Positions 53,325 through 62,467 of a DNA stretch of 64,000 nucleotides are shown here, in pieces. A model generated the notes under the pieces. The model made no database searches. It saw nothing but the letters and a program-made list of their open reading frames with translations, and was not told the origin of the DNA. Source of the stretch: Planctomycetota bacterium (GTDB lineage Bacteria > Planctomycetota > UBA1135 > JACQFD01). The position numbers and the translations under genes are program-made. The DNA lies in contig JACQFD010000027.1 in the NCBI GenBank assembly GCA_016200225.1, positions 1 through 64,000 of the forward strand, in the 5' to 3' direction. Numbering within the stretch: the first letter of the stretch is position 1; the number at the start of each line of letters is the position of its first letter.

Positions 53325-54851
53325 ATGAACCTCCTGCTCACGCTCATTGTCGCTCTCTTCCCGCTTTGCGCACCCGGCGGCGACGTCGAGGTGATCGTCC
53401 GCACCAAGGAGGGCGTCGAATCGAGCGGCACGCTTTCGGCGACGACCATTCGGATCAAAATGAAACTCGGCGAGCTGATCATGGAAATGGACACGATTTC
53501 CAGTATTAGCTTTGGAAGTCCCGACGCCGTGACGATGCGCGACGGCACGAAAGTCGTCGGAAGAGTCCTGACGGATAAGTTTATTATCAAATCCAAAGCG
53601 GGGTCGCAGACGCTCGCGGCGTCCTCGCTCGCGCGGCTTTCGACGAACAAACCGCCGAAACCGCTCGCCGGCGAAATCGTCGACGGCGTCGCGTCGAATC
53701 AAATGTTATATCATTTGCGCATGCCGCGGAATTACGATCCGAAAACCCCGCGAAACGCAATCGTAATTTTTCACGGATCGAACATGAATTCGAAGAATTA
53801 TGTTTCGACAATCGCGGGCACGTGGCCGAAACTCGCCGACGATTATATTATTATCGGAATCGACGGCGAAAACCGCGTCAAGGAGAGTTCCGACGAAGAT
53901 CCGGCGTTCAATTATACGTATGTCGATTTCGTCGGGAAAAGTAGATTTAAAGGATTTCCAGGCACCGACCGCGAAAGCCCCGCGCTCGTCGCCGAAGCGC
54001 TCGCCGAATTGCAAAAACAGCTTTCTATCAAGAAATATTTCGTCGGCGGCCATTCGCAGGGAGGATATTTAACATATAGCATTCTTATGAACTATCCGGA
54101 GTTGATCGCGGGCGCGTTTCCCGTCTCGGCCGGAGTGATATTTCAATGCGAACCGTCCGCGTATGACAATGCAACCGTTCGCGCGGCGCAACGGCGACTG
54201 CCGGTCGCGATCGTGCACGCGGAAAACGACGGAATTGTACAATTCAGCATGGGTAAGGACGCGTCCGAGATTTTCGAAGACGACGGTTTCGGCATGGTGC
54301 GATTGTTTACAAGCAAAACGGCGGCGCACATGTTCGGAATGTTGCCGATCGAGGAGGCGGTGCGCTGGCTCGAGTCGCTCTCCGCCGACGATCCGGAATC
54401 GTTAATAACGTTTGCAACGCGCGCGGCGGGCGAATCGCGCGTCCGCGACGCCGTTTGCGCGCTCCGCCGCGCGGCCGAATTGGATAAAAACGGCAAATTA
54501 AAACAAAGAATCGCGGACCAGCTCGACCCGATCGAAAAACAGGCATCCGCGGCCGCGTCGAAAATCGCAGGATCGATGGACGCCGCCGCCGGAGGTCCCT
54601 GGGTCGACGAATTCTTAAAGTTTCGCGAACAATTCGGACTTTGCGCCGCCGCCGCGCCCGTGATTGGTAAATTTATGGAAATCCGTTCGAAACATCAAAA
54701 ACCGGCCGACGATCTCGTGGCGGCCGCGCGCGCGGATTTTCAAAATAATAAATCTTCCGACGCTTACATTAAATACGCCGAAGTCCGCGATAAATACTTC
54801 GCGTCGAACTGGTATCGCCGCGTCTGCCGCTGGATCGCGGAGCGCAAATAA
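53325..54851 (+). CDS. Secreted alpha/beta hydrolase with duplicated SH3/LSm-like module
   Basis: 508 residues from ATG 53325, which gives a clean signal peptide (LLLTLIVALFPLCAPGG); the open frame upstream has none. Two short beta modules follow (VEVIVRTKEGVESSGTL ... and AVTMRDGTKVVGRVL ... ASSLARL), the same type as in the pseudo-peptidase, the large kinase and the DUF481 protein. Then an esterase-like alpha/beta fold: AIVIFHGSNMN (oxyanion region), nucleophile Ser244 in VGGHSQGGYLTYS, a later Asp/His pair (HAENDGIVQ, AAHMFGM) and a helical tail. It resembles poly-hydroxybutyrate depolymerase-like and acetyl-xylan-esterase-like proteins. The substrate is unknown. Confidence 0.82.
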   Translation: MNLLLTLIVALFPLCAPGGDVEVIVRTKEGVESSGTLSATTIRIKMKLGELIMEMDTISSISFGSPDAVTMRDGTKVVGRVLTDKFIIKSKAGSQTLAASSLARLSTNKPPKPLAGEIVDGVASNQMLYHLRMPRNYDPKTPRNAIVIFHGSNMNSKNYVSTIAGTWPKLADDYIIIGIDGENRVKESSDEDPAFNYTYVDFVGKSRFKGFPGTDRESPALVAEALAELQKQLSIKKYFVGGHSQGGYLTYSILMNYPELIAGAFPVSAGVIFQCEPSAYDNATVRAAQRRLPVAIVHAENDGIVQFSMGKDASEIFEDDGFGMVRLFTSKTAAHMFGMLPIEEAVRWLESLSADDPESLITFATRAAGESRVRDAVCALRRAAELDKNGKLKQRIADQLDPIEKQASAAASKIAGSMDAAAGGPWVDEFLKFREQFGLCAAAAPVIGKFMEIRSKHQKPADDLVAAARADFQNNKSSDAYIKYAEVRDKYFASNWYRRVCRWIAERK

Positions 54852-54883
54852 CGCGCGAAACTTATATGTAAATTCTTAAGCGC

Positions 54884-57400
54884 TCAGGAAACGTGCGCGG
54901 GTTCGAGCGCGCCGGCCGGTTTCATTTGTAACGATTCGGCAATCTTAAGAATCTGCGCCGAGAGGACGCGGTTGCGCCCGTGTTTCTTGGCTTGATACAG
55001 CGCCGCGTCGGCGCGCGCGAGGAAACGATCGGTCGATTCAACTCCATCCCACTGCGCGACGCCGCACGAGAACGTCACCGGGCTCACCGTCTCGGAAATC
55101 GGATTCTTTGCAAAATTCTCGCGGACGCGTTCGATAACAATTAACGCCGATTCCTCGGGTGTCTCCGGAAGAATCACCGCGAACTCCTCGCCGCCATATC
55201 TAAAGATCGTGTCGCTCGAACGCGTGAGACGGACGAGTTCGTCGGAAACGCGACGCAACACTTCGTCGCCCGTCGCATGGCCGTGCGAATCGTTGACTTG
55301 TTTAAAATAATCCAGATCCAGAATCGCCACCGTCAACGCGCGCTGGTGGCGGTCGGCGCGCGCGACTTCGCGGGCTAATATTTCGGAGAATCCGATTCGA
55401 TTGTAAAGACCCGTGAGCGGGTCGACGCGCGACGCGCGGCGGTACATCCCGAGCGCACTTACTACAATTGCCATCGCGACCGCGCCGCCCATCGCGAGCA
55501 GCAGGCCAAGATACAAAACGACGCCGCGCGCCGTTTGCGTTCCAAACAGATCGACGCGCGGCATGAGCGCGATCTTGAATTCGTGCGAACCGTCCTTCGG
55601 CAGGCGGAAAATCGATTTTCCCGCGGCCGTCGACGGAACCAGCATGCGGCGCGGCGCGAGCGAACGCGAAGGTTCGTTAATATTAATTAAAAATACGTCG
55701 AATCCGCCGGTGTTCGCGGGGGTGAAGGCGACATTACATAATTTAGCGAGGTCGAAACTCCACATAATTCGGCAGCGCGACTGCGGATTCGCGTGCCGAA
55801 ACGGAGCGTCGAATAACAAACTCGCGCCGTCCGAATTGTTTAAATCGAGCGTAATCTTCGGATGTTCGAGGCGCGTCAGGCCGGCCGGAAGATCGGCCGT
55901 GCCTGTAAATTTAGGATTCCCGCGTCCCTCGTTCGTGAGCGCCTCCCGATCCGGATTATCAAGATCGTCCCAGAGCGCGAGGGTGCCTTCGGGAAAAGTA
56001 TCTTCCGCCACGGATCGTATCGATAGGAACTCCGCCTCCAAATCCGCCGCGGAAGCGAGGCGGTCGTCCAATGCATCGAAATACGCGGCGCGCGCCGCGA
56101 TCGCATTTTGCAATTCGACGGTCAGCGATCGTTCGACGAGTTCCGAAAATGCGCGCGAACTCTCGCGGCCCTTGTCGTCGATTGCATAACTAGCATAAAT
56201 CGTCGTTCCAAAAACGAATGCAAAGACTCCGAGCGCCGACAATGCCGGCGGCCAGATCGACGATTCGAGACGGCTCGACACGCCGGGCGTCCGTCCATAA
56301 ATATACAAAAATACGGCGAGGCCGCAGACGATCGAAAGCGCGATCGCGAGCGCGTCGGCGCTCGAAAATTCCCCCGACGCCCGGTCGACGGGACGGACAT
56401 AAAGAATATCGAGCTTCGAAAACGAAATATTTTTGACGCGCGCGCGAATTTCTTGATATTGATAATCCTTGAGCACCGACAAAAGTTGCGGCGCCATCGA
56501 AACACTACGAATAATCTGGTCCGTTTCTTTTCCAAATATATCGGATGTCTGCCAATCGATCACTTGCGCGGACGTCGGCACCCCCACTTTGCGGCCGACG
56601 AGCGCCCCCGAGGAATCGATCAAACAAATGCCGCGGCGGTCGAACACCGTCAATCGCGAATTGGGCCCGTCATTCTTAATATAATCGATCGGCGTCCGCT
56701 CGATCAATTCGGCCGGAACCCACAACAAAACGCCGAGGCGCGCGCCGGTTCGCGAATTCGAGACCGGCGCGGAACTTTGAATCGGCGCGAAGAATTCGAA
56801 ATTGTCGCCGTTCAGCCGCGTCTCGCGTCCGCACAAAACCGGCGGTCCGTCGGCGCGATGATCGAAATCGGGAATCGTAAATGATTCCAAATTTGTAGTA
56901 TTGTTTTCCTGCACCGAGCTCGCGAGCACGGTGCCTTTTCGATCGACGACCCGCGCGACCACGCCCGTCGGCAGCGTTCCCGTCGTCGAGGTGAGGCGCC
57001 GGTTCGCGGCTTCGCGGCGGGCATTGCGTTCGGCTATTGGTAACGTCGCGTCGTCGATTTGTAGTTTTTCGATCGCGGTCGCCTTCGAAAGTTCGTCGGC
57101 GTGAATGAGATAGCTCTCGACGCCCGCTTGAATCCGTGACTCGATGAGATCCGCGCGCTGATCCAGCTCGCGGCTGAGTTCGCGCTCCACTTTCTTGAAC
57201 GTGAGCACACGAAAAATGCCGTGTTCCACCAACACCGGCACCATCGCCAGCAGGGCGAGCGCAACGGCTCGGGGCATTCGATGGGGAGTGGGAGTGGAAG
57301 TCTGCACGGGTCGCAAGCGTCGAAAGTGCTCGCGGAAAGTTTTTCGTCGCGTTCCCGCGAAAACTTTTGCGCAAATTCCATTCAAGTTTTCGGAATTCAC
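54884..57400 (-). CDS. Membrane diguanylate cyclase (GGDEF) with two extracytoplasmic sensor regions
   Basis: 838 residues from GTG 57400; ATG at 57277 would place the start directly before the first membrane helix. Helices near ~45-60, ~355-370, ~385-405 and ~655-680 bracket two outside domains, the first with Cache-like strands (VARVVDRKGTVLASS, RLTVFDRRGICLIDSSG). The C-terminal GGDEF domain has DPLTGLYNRIGF, DLDYFKQVNDSHGHATGDEVL, YGGEEF (~735-740) and an inhibitory site RSSD five residues before GGEEF, so the cyclase looks active and product-inhibited. It is the opposite activity to the EAL protein at 13.8 kb. Confidence 0.9.
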   Translation of the reverse strand: MNSENLNGICAKVFAGTRRKTFREHFRRLRPVQTSTPTPHRMPRAVALALLAMVPVLVEHGIFRVLTFKKVERELSRELDQRADLIESRIQAGVESYLIHADELSKATAIEKLQIDDATLPIAERNARREAANRRLTSTTGTLPTGVVARVVDRKGTVLASSVQENNTTNLESFTIPDFDHRADGPPVLCGRETRLNGDNFEFFAPIQSSAPVSNSRTGARLGVLLWVPAELIERTPIDYIKNDGPNSRLTVFDRRGICLIDSSGALVGRKVGVPTSAQVIDWQTSDIFGKETDQIIRSVSMAPQLLSVLKDYQYQEIRARVKNISFSKLDILYVRPVDRASGEFSSADALAIALSIVCGLAVFLYIYGRTPGVSSRLESSIWPPALSALGVFAFVFGTTIYASYAIDDKGRESSRAFSELVERSLTVELQNAIAARAAYFDALDDRLASAADLEAEFLSIRSVAEDTFPEGTLALWDDLDNPDREALTNEGRGNPKFTGTADLPAGLTRLEHPKITLDLNNSDGASLLFDAPFRHANPQSRCRIMWSFDLAKLCNVAFTPANTGGFDVFLININEPSRSLAPRRMLVPSTAAGKSIFRLPKDGSHEFKIALMPRVDLFGTQTARGVVLYLGLLLAMGGAVAMAIVVSALGMYRRASRVDPLTGLYNRIGFSEILAREVARADRHQRALTVAILDLDYFKQVNDSHGHATGDEVLRRVSDELVRLTRSSDTIFRYGGEEFAVILPETPEESALIVIERVRENFAKNPISETVSPVTFSCGVAQWDGVESTDRFLARADAALYQAKKHGRNRVLSAQILKIAESLQMKPAGALEPAHVS

Positions 57401-57452
57401 CGGTTTTCCCGACCGGCTCCGCTCCCCCCGACACGCCGTCGGCCCAAAAAAA

Positions 57453-58979
57453 TCACATCGGGGGAACCGAGCGTCGCTTCACAACCGGGAAATTGCGGAC
57501 GTGGGTCACGGCAAAACGCTCGATGAGCTCGCCGCGGAGCGCCGACGGCTCGACGATCATATCAATAATATTTTCGGACGCGAGTTTCATGATATCAATA
57601 TCGCTTTTGTATTCTTCGCGGAGTTTTTCGATATAAGCCGCGCGTTCCGACTCGGGCTGTTCGGCGATTTTATTAGCAAACACGGCGTTGACGGCCGCTT
57701 CGGGTCCCATGACCGCGATCGAGGCCGTCGGCAGCGCAATCGTAACATCCGGCGAAAACGCCGGTCCGCACATTGCATACAATCCGGCGCCGTAGGCTTT
57801 GCGCACGACGACGCAGATTTTTGGAACTGTAGCTTCCGAAACGGCCATGACCATCTTCGCGCCCGCTCGAATGATTCCCTGGCGTTCGACGGCCGTGCCG
57901 ATCATGAAACCGGGTACGTCGGCGAGAAATAACAACGGAATGCCGAAGGCGTCGCACAGCCAGATGAACCGCGCCGCTTTGTCGGCGGAATCTACAAATA
58001 AAACGCCGCCTTTCACTTTCGGCTGGTTTGCAACAATTCCAACGGCCTCCCCGTCGATGCGCGCGAAACCCGTCAGGATTTCGCCCGCGAATTTTTCTTT
58101 CATTTCGAACCAGCTGTTCGCGTCGATAATGCGATGGACAACTTCCATCATATCGAACGGTTGATTCATATTCGACGGAAGCAGGGCCTCGAGCGGTTTT
58201 TCGCGCTCGACGGGCGCGCGCGGTTCGATGCGCGGCCCCTTTTGATGCCAGGATTGTCCAAAATATTGGAAGTATTCGCGCGCTTTGACGATCGCCGCGT
58301 CCTCGTCGGCGACGAGCACGTCGCCGCAGCCCGAAACTGTACAATGCATGCGCGCGCCGCCCATTTCCTCCAATGTTACTTTTTGGCCGATGACCATTTC
58401 GGCCATGCGCGGCGAACCGAGATACATTGACGCGTTGCCGTCGACCATGATAACTATATCGCAAAACGCGGGAATGTACGCGCCGCCGGCGGCCGACGGT
58501 CCGAATAGTATACAAACTTGCGGCACGTGTCCCGAGAGGCGGACTTCATTATAAAAAATCCGGCCCGCGTGCCGCCGGCCCGGAAACATATCAATTTGAT
58601 CGGTGATGCGCGCGCCCGCACTGTCGACAAGATAAAAAAGCGGAATGCTCTTTCGTTCGGCCAGTTCCTGGATTCTTAGTATTTTTTCGACGGTGCGCGC
58701 GCCCCACGAACCCGCTTTCACCGTCGAATCGTTTGCCATGATCGCGACCGGGCGGCCGTGAATGCGGCCGATCCCCGTGACGACGCCGTCGGCCGGCAGA
58801 TCATCCGCGTTCGAGTTAACGAGCAAGCCGTCTTCGCTGAACGGCGAACCGGGATCGAGAAGCTTTGAAATGCGCTCGCGACAGAAGAGCTTCTTCTGTT
58901 CGGCGAGCTTCGATCGATAACGAACGTTCCCCGCGAGCGCGGCGCGCTGGCGTGACTTGAGTTCTTCGGGCGACGTCAT
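57453..58979 (-). CDS. Acyl-CoA carboxylase carboxyltransferase (beta) subunit
   Basis: 508 residues with the full carboxyltransferase fold: RISKLLDPGSPFSEDG, SWGARTVEKILRIQELA, YLVDSAGARI, ILFGPSAAGGAYIPAFCD (oxyanion loop), GSPRMAEMVIGQKVTLEEMGGARMH, then in the second half GGVLFVDSADKAARFIWLCDAF, PLLFLADVPGFMIG and AFSPDVTIALPTASIAVMGPEAA. Length and motif spacing fit propionyl- or methylcrotonyl-CoA carboxylase beta subunits. With the biotin carboxylase, biotin carrier and methylglutaconyl-CoA-hydratase-like genes at 61-64 kb, the leucine route (methylcrotonyl-CoA) is most likely. The gene is separated from them by a TPR gene and the DUF481 gene, so it may be in a different operon. Confidence 0.9.
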   Translation of the reverse strand: MTSPEELKSRQRAALAGNVRYRSKLAEQKKLFCRERISKLLDPGSPFSEDGLLVNSNADDLPADGVVTGIGRIHGRPVAIMANDSTVKAGSWGARTVEKILRIQELAERKSIPLFYLVDSAGARITDQIDMFPGRRHAGRIFYNEVRLSGHVPQVCILFGPSAAGGAYIPAFCDIVIMVDGNASMYLGSPRMAEMVIGQKVTLEEMGGARMHCTVSGCGDVLVADEDAAIVKAREYFQYFGQSWHQKGPRIEPRAPVEREKPLEALLPSNMNQPFDMMEVVHRIIDANSWFEMKEKFAGEILTGFARIDGEAVGIVANQPKVKGGVLFVDSADKAARFIWLCDAFGIPLLFLADVPGFMIGTAVERQGIIRAGAKMVMAVSEATVPKICVVVRKAYGAGLYAMCGPAFSPDVTIALPTASIAVMGPEAAVNAVFANKIAEQPESERAAYIEKLREEYKSDIDIMKLASENIIDMIVEPSALRGELIERFAVTHVRNFPVVKRRSVPPM

Positions 58980-59164
58980 TTGAGAGTTTATTAATTAAAA
59001 TGAATCGAGAGCATACCAGCCGCGGACGGAACTCTCGCATCGCGCGCAATTCGAATTCCGCTGATATGATCGGAAGGCGCCCGACGGCGCGCCGCCGCAA
59101 ATCGCGCATAGACGGTCGAGTCGGTTGCGATTCCGATCACAGCCATTTCTTCAAGGCCGAAAGA

Positions 59165-60295
59165 ATGCAAAGATTCCATGCCGTTGCCATCGCGTTGCCG
59201 CTCTTCGCGGCGGTCGCGGGAGCCCAATCCAAGCCCGCTTCCGCTCCCGCGAAACCCAAAGCAAGCGATGCCGTCGGCGGCGTCGAAGTGAAGGGGAACC
59301 GCGCGTCGGTGCAGATTCCCGGCCAGACGGTGACGATACATTTCACGGCCGACGAGTTCAAACCCGAACAGAATTCACAATTCGGCGGCAAGAGTCTCGC
59401 GTACGGCGGAATTTTGAAGGAGGCGACGCTGAATGTTTATTATGAAACTAATTTTCCTTATTTATCTTCGTTAAATTATCGGGAACAGTGGAAACAGCGG
59501 CCGAACTACCAATCATACTCGGCCAACAATGTCGCCTGTTGCGAATTCACCAACGAAGCGAAAGGCGCATTTATTCAATCGTTTTATCACGGCCACGTCG
59601 TGACCAACGCGTACGCGTTCGATTTGAATGTAACAGTTGCGCGAATCGAGTTGAAGGGTTCGCCGCCGTCGCCGAAGTTCAACCGCGATGATTTTATTAA
59701 AATAGTCAAATCCTTCGAAGTCGAGGGCGAACCCGACATCGAAAAGTATCGCCTGCCGAAAGAAGTCTACGATTACCGCGACACCGCCGCGAAACACGAG
59801 GGCGACCAGCTCGGGTGGGTTGCGAAGGAGGTGAAAAAAGAATCGGAGGATTATCCGTTATATTTTTATTATGGCGTGCTCTCGATGAAGCGAAAACAGC
59901 CGGATTTCGCGAGCACGGGTTTCTCGCGGGCGGCCGAAATATTAATGAAGAAGGAGAAACGAACGCCGAAGGAGGACATCGCGATGCTCGACGCCCTCGC
60001 GGGCGCGCAAATGGCGCTCATTTCGACGAAACACTTTCGCGAAGCGGCGACGATGTATCAAAAACTTCTCGATATTGTAAAAGCCGAATCGGGCGAAGAA
60101 TTTAAGAAAGCGCGCGACGAGTCGATTTACGGCCTCGCCGTTTGCTGCGCCCAGACTTCGCAACCGGAGCGCGCGATTGAAACGCTTCGAAACGCCGTCG
60201 CGGCCAATCCGCTGCTCAAACGCCGCGCGAAAGAGGATCCGTTCTTCGCGCCGATCAAGAATTCGAAGGAATTTACCAAACTCGTCGAGAGTTAA
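59165..60295 (+). CDS. Exported protein with C-terminal TPR repeats
   Basis: 376 residues from ATG 59165, which starts a signal peptide (FHAVAIALPLFAAVAGAQS); the upstream open frame has none. An N-terminal beta-rich domain (ASVQIPGQTVTIHFTADEF ... GHVVTNAYAFDLNVTV) is followed by a hinge (YRLPKEVYDYRDTAAKHEG) and TPR-like helices (YPLYFYYGVLSM, EDIAMLDALAGAQMAL, REAATMYQKLLDIV, ERAIETLRNAVAANP). It probably acts in the periplasm in a protein complex. It is followed by a strong bidirectional terminator. Confidence 0.75.
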   Translation: MQRFHAVAIALPLFAAVAGAQSKPASAPAKPKASDAVGGVEVKGNRASVQIPGQTVTIHFTADEFKPEQNSQFGGKSLAYGGILKEATLNVYYETNFPYLSSLNYREQWKQRPNYQSYSANNVACCEFTNEAKGAFIQSFYHGHVVTNAYAFDLNVTVARIELKGSPPSPKFNRDDFIKIVKSFEVEGEPDIEKYRLPKEVYDYRDTAAKHEGDQLGWVAKEVKKESEDYPLYFYYGVLSMKRKQPDFASTGFSRAAEILMKKEKRTPKEDIAMLDALAGAQMALISTKHFREAATMYQKLLDIVKAESGEEFKKARDESIYGLAVCCAQTSQPERAIETLRNAVAANPLLKRRAKEDPFFAPIKNSKEFTKLVES

Positions 60296-60303
60296 ATTTA
60301 TAA

Positions 60304-60340
60304 AAAGACCCCGGAAACCGCGCGGGCGTCCGGGGTCTTT
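60304..60340. terminator. Bidirectional rho-independent terminator
   Basis: Perfect 12-bp stem AAAGACCCCGGA (60304-60315) and TCCGGGGTCTTT (60329-60340) with a 13-nt loop, flanked by A-run and T-run. It lies between the convergent TPR and DUF481 genes and serves both directions. Confidence 0.9.
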
Positions 60341-60365
60341 GCGGCAAGCATTCTAATCTTAAATA

Positions 60366-61370
60366 TTAGAACGTCCATCCGAGGCCGAGCGTGTAGCGCC
60401 AGTCGGAGCGATCGGCGCCGGTCGCGGGTGTATTGTTATAATGCACTTCCATTTTCGCCTGAAAGAACATCGATTTTGTTAACGATGCGTTGAGACCAAG
60501 ATCGGCGATGACGATCTGGGTGTCGTGATCTTCGAGGCCCGGATACCACTCGGCGTCGTGAAATAATGTTATCGAAGCGGCGGGCTTGCCCAAAAGGTGA
60601 TACGCAATTCTCGCGGTGATGGTGTCGACCGACGGCGTCGAGTTACTGTAATTTTCACTCAACCACGAGAGTCCCTCTTCGGTCGAAAACTTAAATTCGC
60701 CCGTCTCCTCCCACTGCTGGCCCGCTCCGGCGCCCGCGAGCAATCGCAGATCGAGGAATTGTATACGGTCCTTCTCCACGCGCGCGTTCGCGTATCCGTA
60801 AAATGTCGGGGAAAAGAAATAATCATATTGTAGACCGCCGAAGTAGCGCTCGGTCGTCGTTTTGAATTCGTGCGTCGACGTGTCTTTCGTGCGCGTCTCC
60901 GCGTAGCCCGCGCCGAACGTCATTCGATCGTCCTCGCCGCGCCGCTGCGCATTGATATCGATTCCCGCGTTGTCGGCGTCCGAATTTCCCCGAGTCGAAA
61001 CGTAGCTCGCGACGATGCTGCCGTTCCATTTCACGGGCGTGGGATTGATTTTATCAATATCTTTTATTGTAAATTTCGCCCCGGGAAGCGGACTGTCTTT
61101 TGATAATTGAATATTGCCTTCTCCGACGGCGTCCACTTTCGAATTTACTTTGACGAGTCCGCCCTTCAAAACGAGATCGAGCGGCTGGTCCGCCGAAAAC
61201 GTCGCGACTTTGTCGAGCGGCGCCGTCACGGACCCGAGCGAGTCGGATTGAATTGTAATTTTGCCGTCGGCGACATTGGTAATTTTGCCGACGATTTTCT
61301 CGCCGTTCTTGAATACAACTTCGTCGGGATTGAATATTAAGAGAGAGATGGCAAGAATTGCCGAAATCAT
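60366..61370 (-). CDS. DUF481 outer-membrane beta-barrel protein (YdiY-like)
   Basis: 334 residues from ATG 61370, giving a signal peptide (ISAILAISLLIFNP); the upstream open frame overlaps the hydratase gene. The N-terminal ~90 residues are an SH3/LSm-like module (EVVFKNGEKIVGKITNV ... LDKVATFSADQ) also seen in three other proteins of the window. The rest is alternating aromatic/polar strands typical of DUF481 barrels (VASYVSTRGNSDADNAG, TFGAGYAETRTKD, RYFGGLQYDYFFS, FFQAKMEVHYNNT) ending in an aromatic residue (LGLGWTF). Likely an outer-membrane protein of unknown role. Confidence 0.85.
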   Translation of the reverse strand: MISAILAISLLIFNPDEVVFKNGEKIVGKITNVADGKITIQSDSLGSVTAPLDKVATFSADQPLDLVLKGGLVKVNSKVDAVGEGNIQLSKDSPLPGAKFTIKDIDKINPTPVKWNGSIVASYVSTRGNSDADNAGIDINAQRRGEDDRMTFGAGYAETRTKDTSTHEFKTTTERYFGGLQYDYFFSPTFYGYANARVEKDRIQFLDLRLLAGAGAGQQWEETGEFKFSTEEGLSWLSENYSNSTPSVDTITARIAYHLLGKPAASITLFHDAEWYPGLEDHDTQIVIADLGLNASLTKSMFFQAKMEVHYNNTPATGADRSDWRYTLGLGWTF

Positions 61371-61431
61371 GTGATTTGATACAGTTGGAGAAATTGGAGC
61401 GGTTACTGATAGATCGATAACAATTCGACGA

Positions 61432-62244
61432 TCATTCGCCGCGAAAAACGGGTTTCCGCTTTTCAGCGAACGCTTTGAGCGCCTCGACGCGATCCTTCGT
61501 CGGAAGGATGGATTGGTAACATTCGAATTCGTAGCGAAGGCCCTGATCGAGCGGCATTTCGCAGCCTCGATCGACGGCGCGTTTCGCGGCGCGCACCGCG
61601 AGCGGGCCGTTTTGTGCAATTTCGCCCGCGACGGCTTTGGCGCGTTTGATGAGCTCATCGGGCGCGACGACCTCGTGTACGAGACCGATGCGCGCGGCTT
61701 CGTCCGCGCCGATGCGCCGTCCGGTTAATATTAATTCTTTCGCGCGCGCGCGTCCGATCAGGCGCGGCAGCCTCTGCGTTCCGCCGGCGCCCGGAATGAT
61801 CGCTAATGTTACTTCCGTCAATCCGAGCGTCGCCGTCGAAGCCGCGATGCGCAAATCGCATGCTAATAATAGTTCCGTGCCGCCGCCAAACGCGAATCCG
61901 TTGATCGCGGCGATCGTCGGCATCGGCAGCGCTTCCACTTCGTCCATGAGCGCGCGGATGGATTCTACAAATAAAGGCACGCGTTCGATCGGCATCGTCG
62001 CGCGCTCTTTCAGATCCGCGCCCGCGCAAAACGCTTTCGCGCCTTCGCCTGTGATGATCACCGCCCGGACGTTTTTCTCGAGCGCGAGCGCGGCCGCGTG
62101 CGCGCGGAATTGTGTTAATGTATCGAAAGACATGCAATTCGAAACGTCGGGCCGCCGGATCGTTAACGTAGCAAGATTTCCTTCGCGGACACAGCCGACG
62201 AGCGCGCTGTTCTGCGGTGAATCTTTTTGTGGTGAATCGGACAT
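61432..62244 (-). CDS. Enoyl-CoA hydratase/isomerase family, methylglutaconyl-CoA-hydratase-like
   Basis: 270 residues. The family oxyanion loop and active-site stretch are clear: VIITGEGAKAFCAGADLKERA, INGFAFGGGTELLLACD and TEVTLAIIPGAGGTQRLPRLIG. FCAGADLKERA..M is characteristic of the AUH/methylglutaconyl-CoA-hydratase group of the crotonase family, which acts in leucine breakdown. The gene lies 4 nt after the biotin-carrier gene, supporting the leucine route. Confidence 0.88.
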   Translation of the reverse strand: MSDSPQKDSPQNSALVGCVREGNLATLTIRRPDVSNCMSFDTLTQFRAHAAALALEKNVRAVIITGEGAKAFCAGADLKERATMPIERVPLFVESIRALMDEVEALPMPTIAAINGFAFGGGTELLLACDLRIAASTATLGLTEVTLAIIPGAGGTQRLPRLIGRARAKELILTGRRIGADEAARIGLVHEVVAPDELIKRAKAVAGEIAQNGPLAVRAAKRAVDRGCEMPLDQGLRYEFECYQSILPTKDRVEALKAFAEKRKPVFRGE

Positions 62245-62248
62245 CGCT

Positions 62249-62467
62249 TCAAATCTCCAATTCGAGGAGCGCGTCGCCGTCGTTTACAAAATCGCCGGGG
62301 TTGACCTTGATCTCGGCGACTTTTCCGGAGCGGTCGCATTGAATGGATAAATGCATCTTCATCGATTCGATGGTGACAACGTCCTGGCCCTCGGCGACAG
62401 AATCGCCGGGCTTGACAAGCAATTCGAGCAGCGTCCCCGCCATGTTGGAACGAACTGTATATTTCAT
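62249..62467 (-). CDS. Separate biotin carboxyl carrier domain protein (72 aa)
   Basis: 72 residues from ATG 62467, overlapping the stop of the biotin carboxylase gene by 4 nt (ATGA). It is a biotinyl/lipoyl fold with two glycine turns: MAGTLLELLVKPGDSVAEGQ and GKVAEIKVNPGDFVNDGDALLELE. The biotin lysine is in ESMKM (instead of the common AMKM). Biotin carriers of acyl-CoA carboxylases are normally fused to the biotin carboxylase or much larger; a free 72-residue unit is short but complete. Confidence 0.87.
   Translation of the reverse strand: MKYTVRSNMAGTLLELLVKPGDSVAEGQDVVTIESMKMHLSIQCDRSGKVAEIKVNPGDFVNDGDALLELEI

Noticed and set aside
55413..56884. Two 258-residue plus-strand open frames inside the diguanylate cyclase gene
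   Set aside because: Arg/Ser-rich composition, no domain, and they oppose an intact GGDEF gene; shadow frames of G+C-rich coding DNA.
57673..58515. 280-residue Arg/Gly-rich minus-strand frame in the carboxyltransferase gene
   Set aside because: Same-strand shifted frame of a fully conserved gene; not a frameshifted relic.
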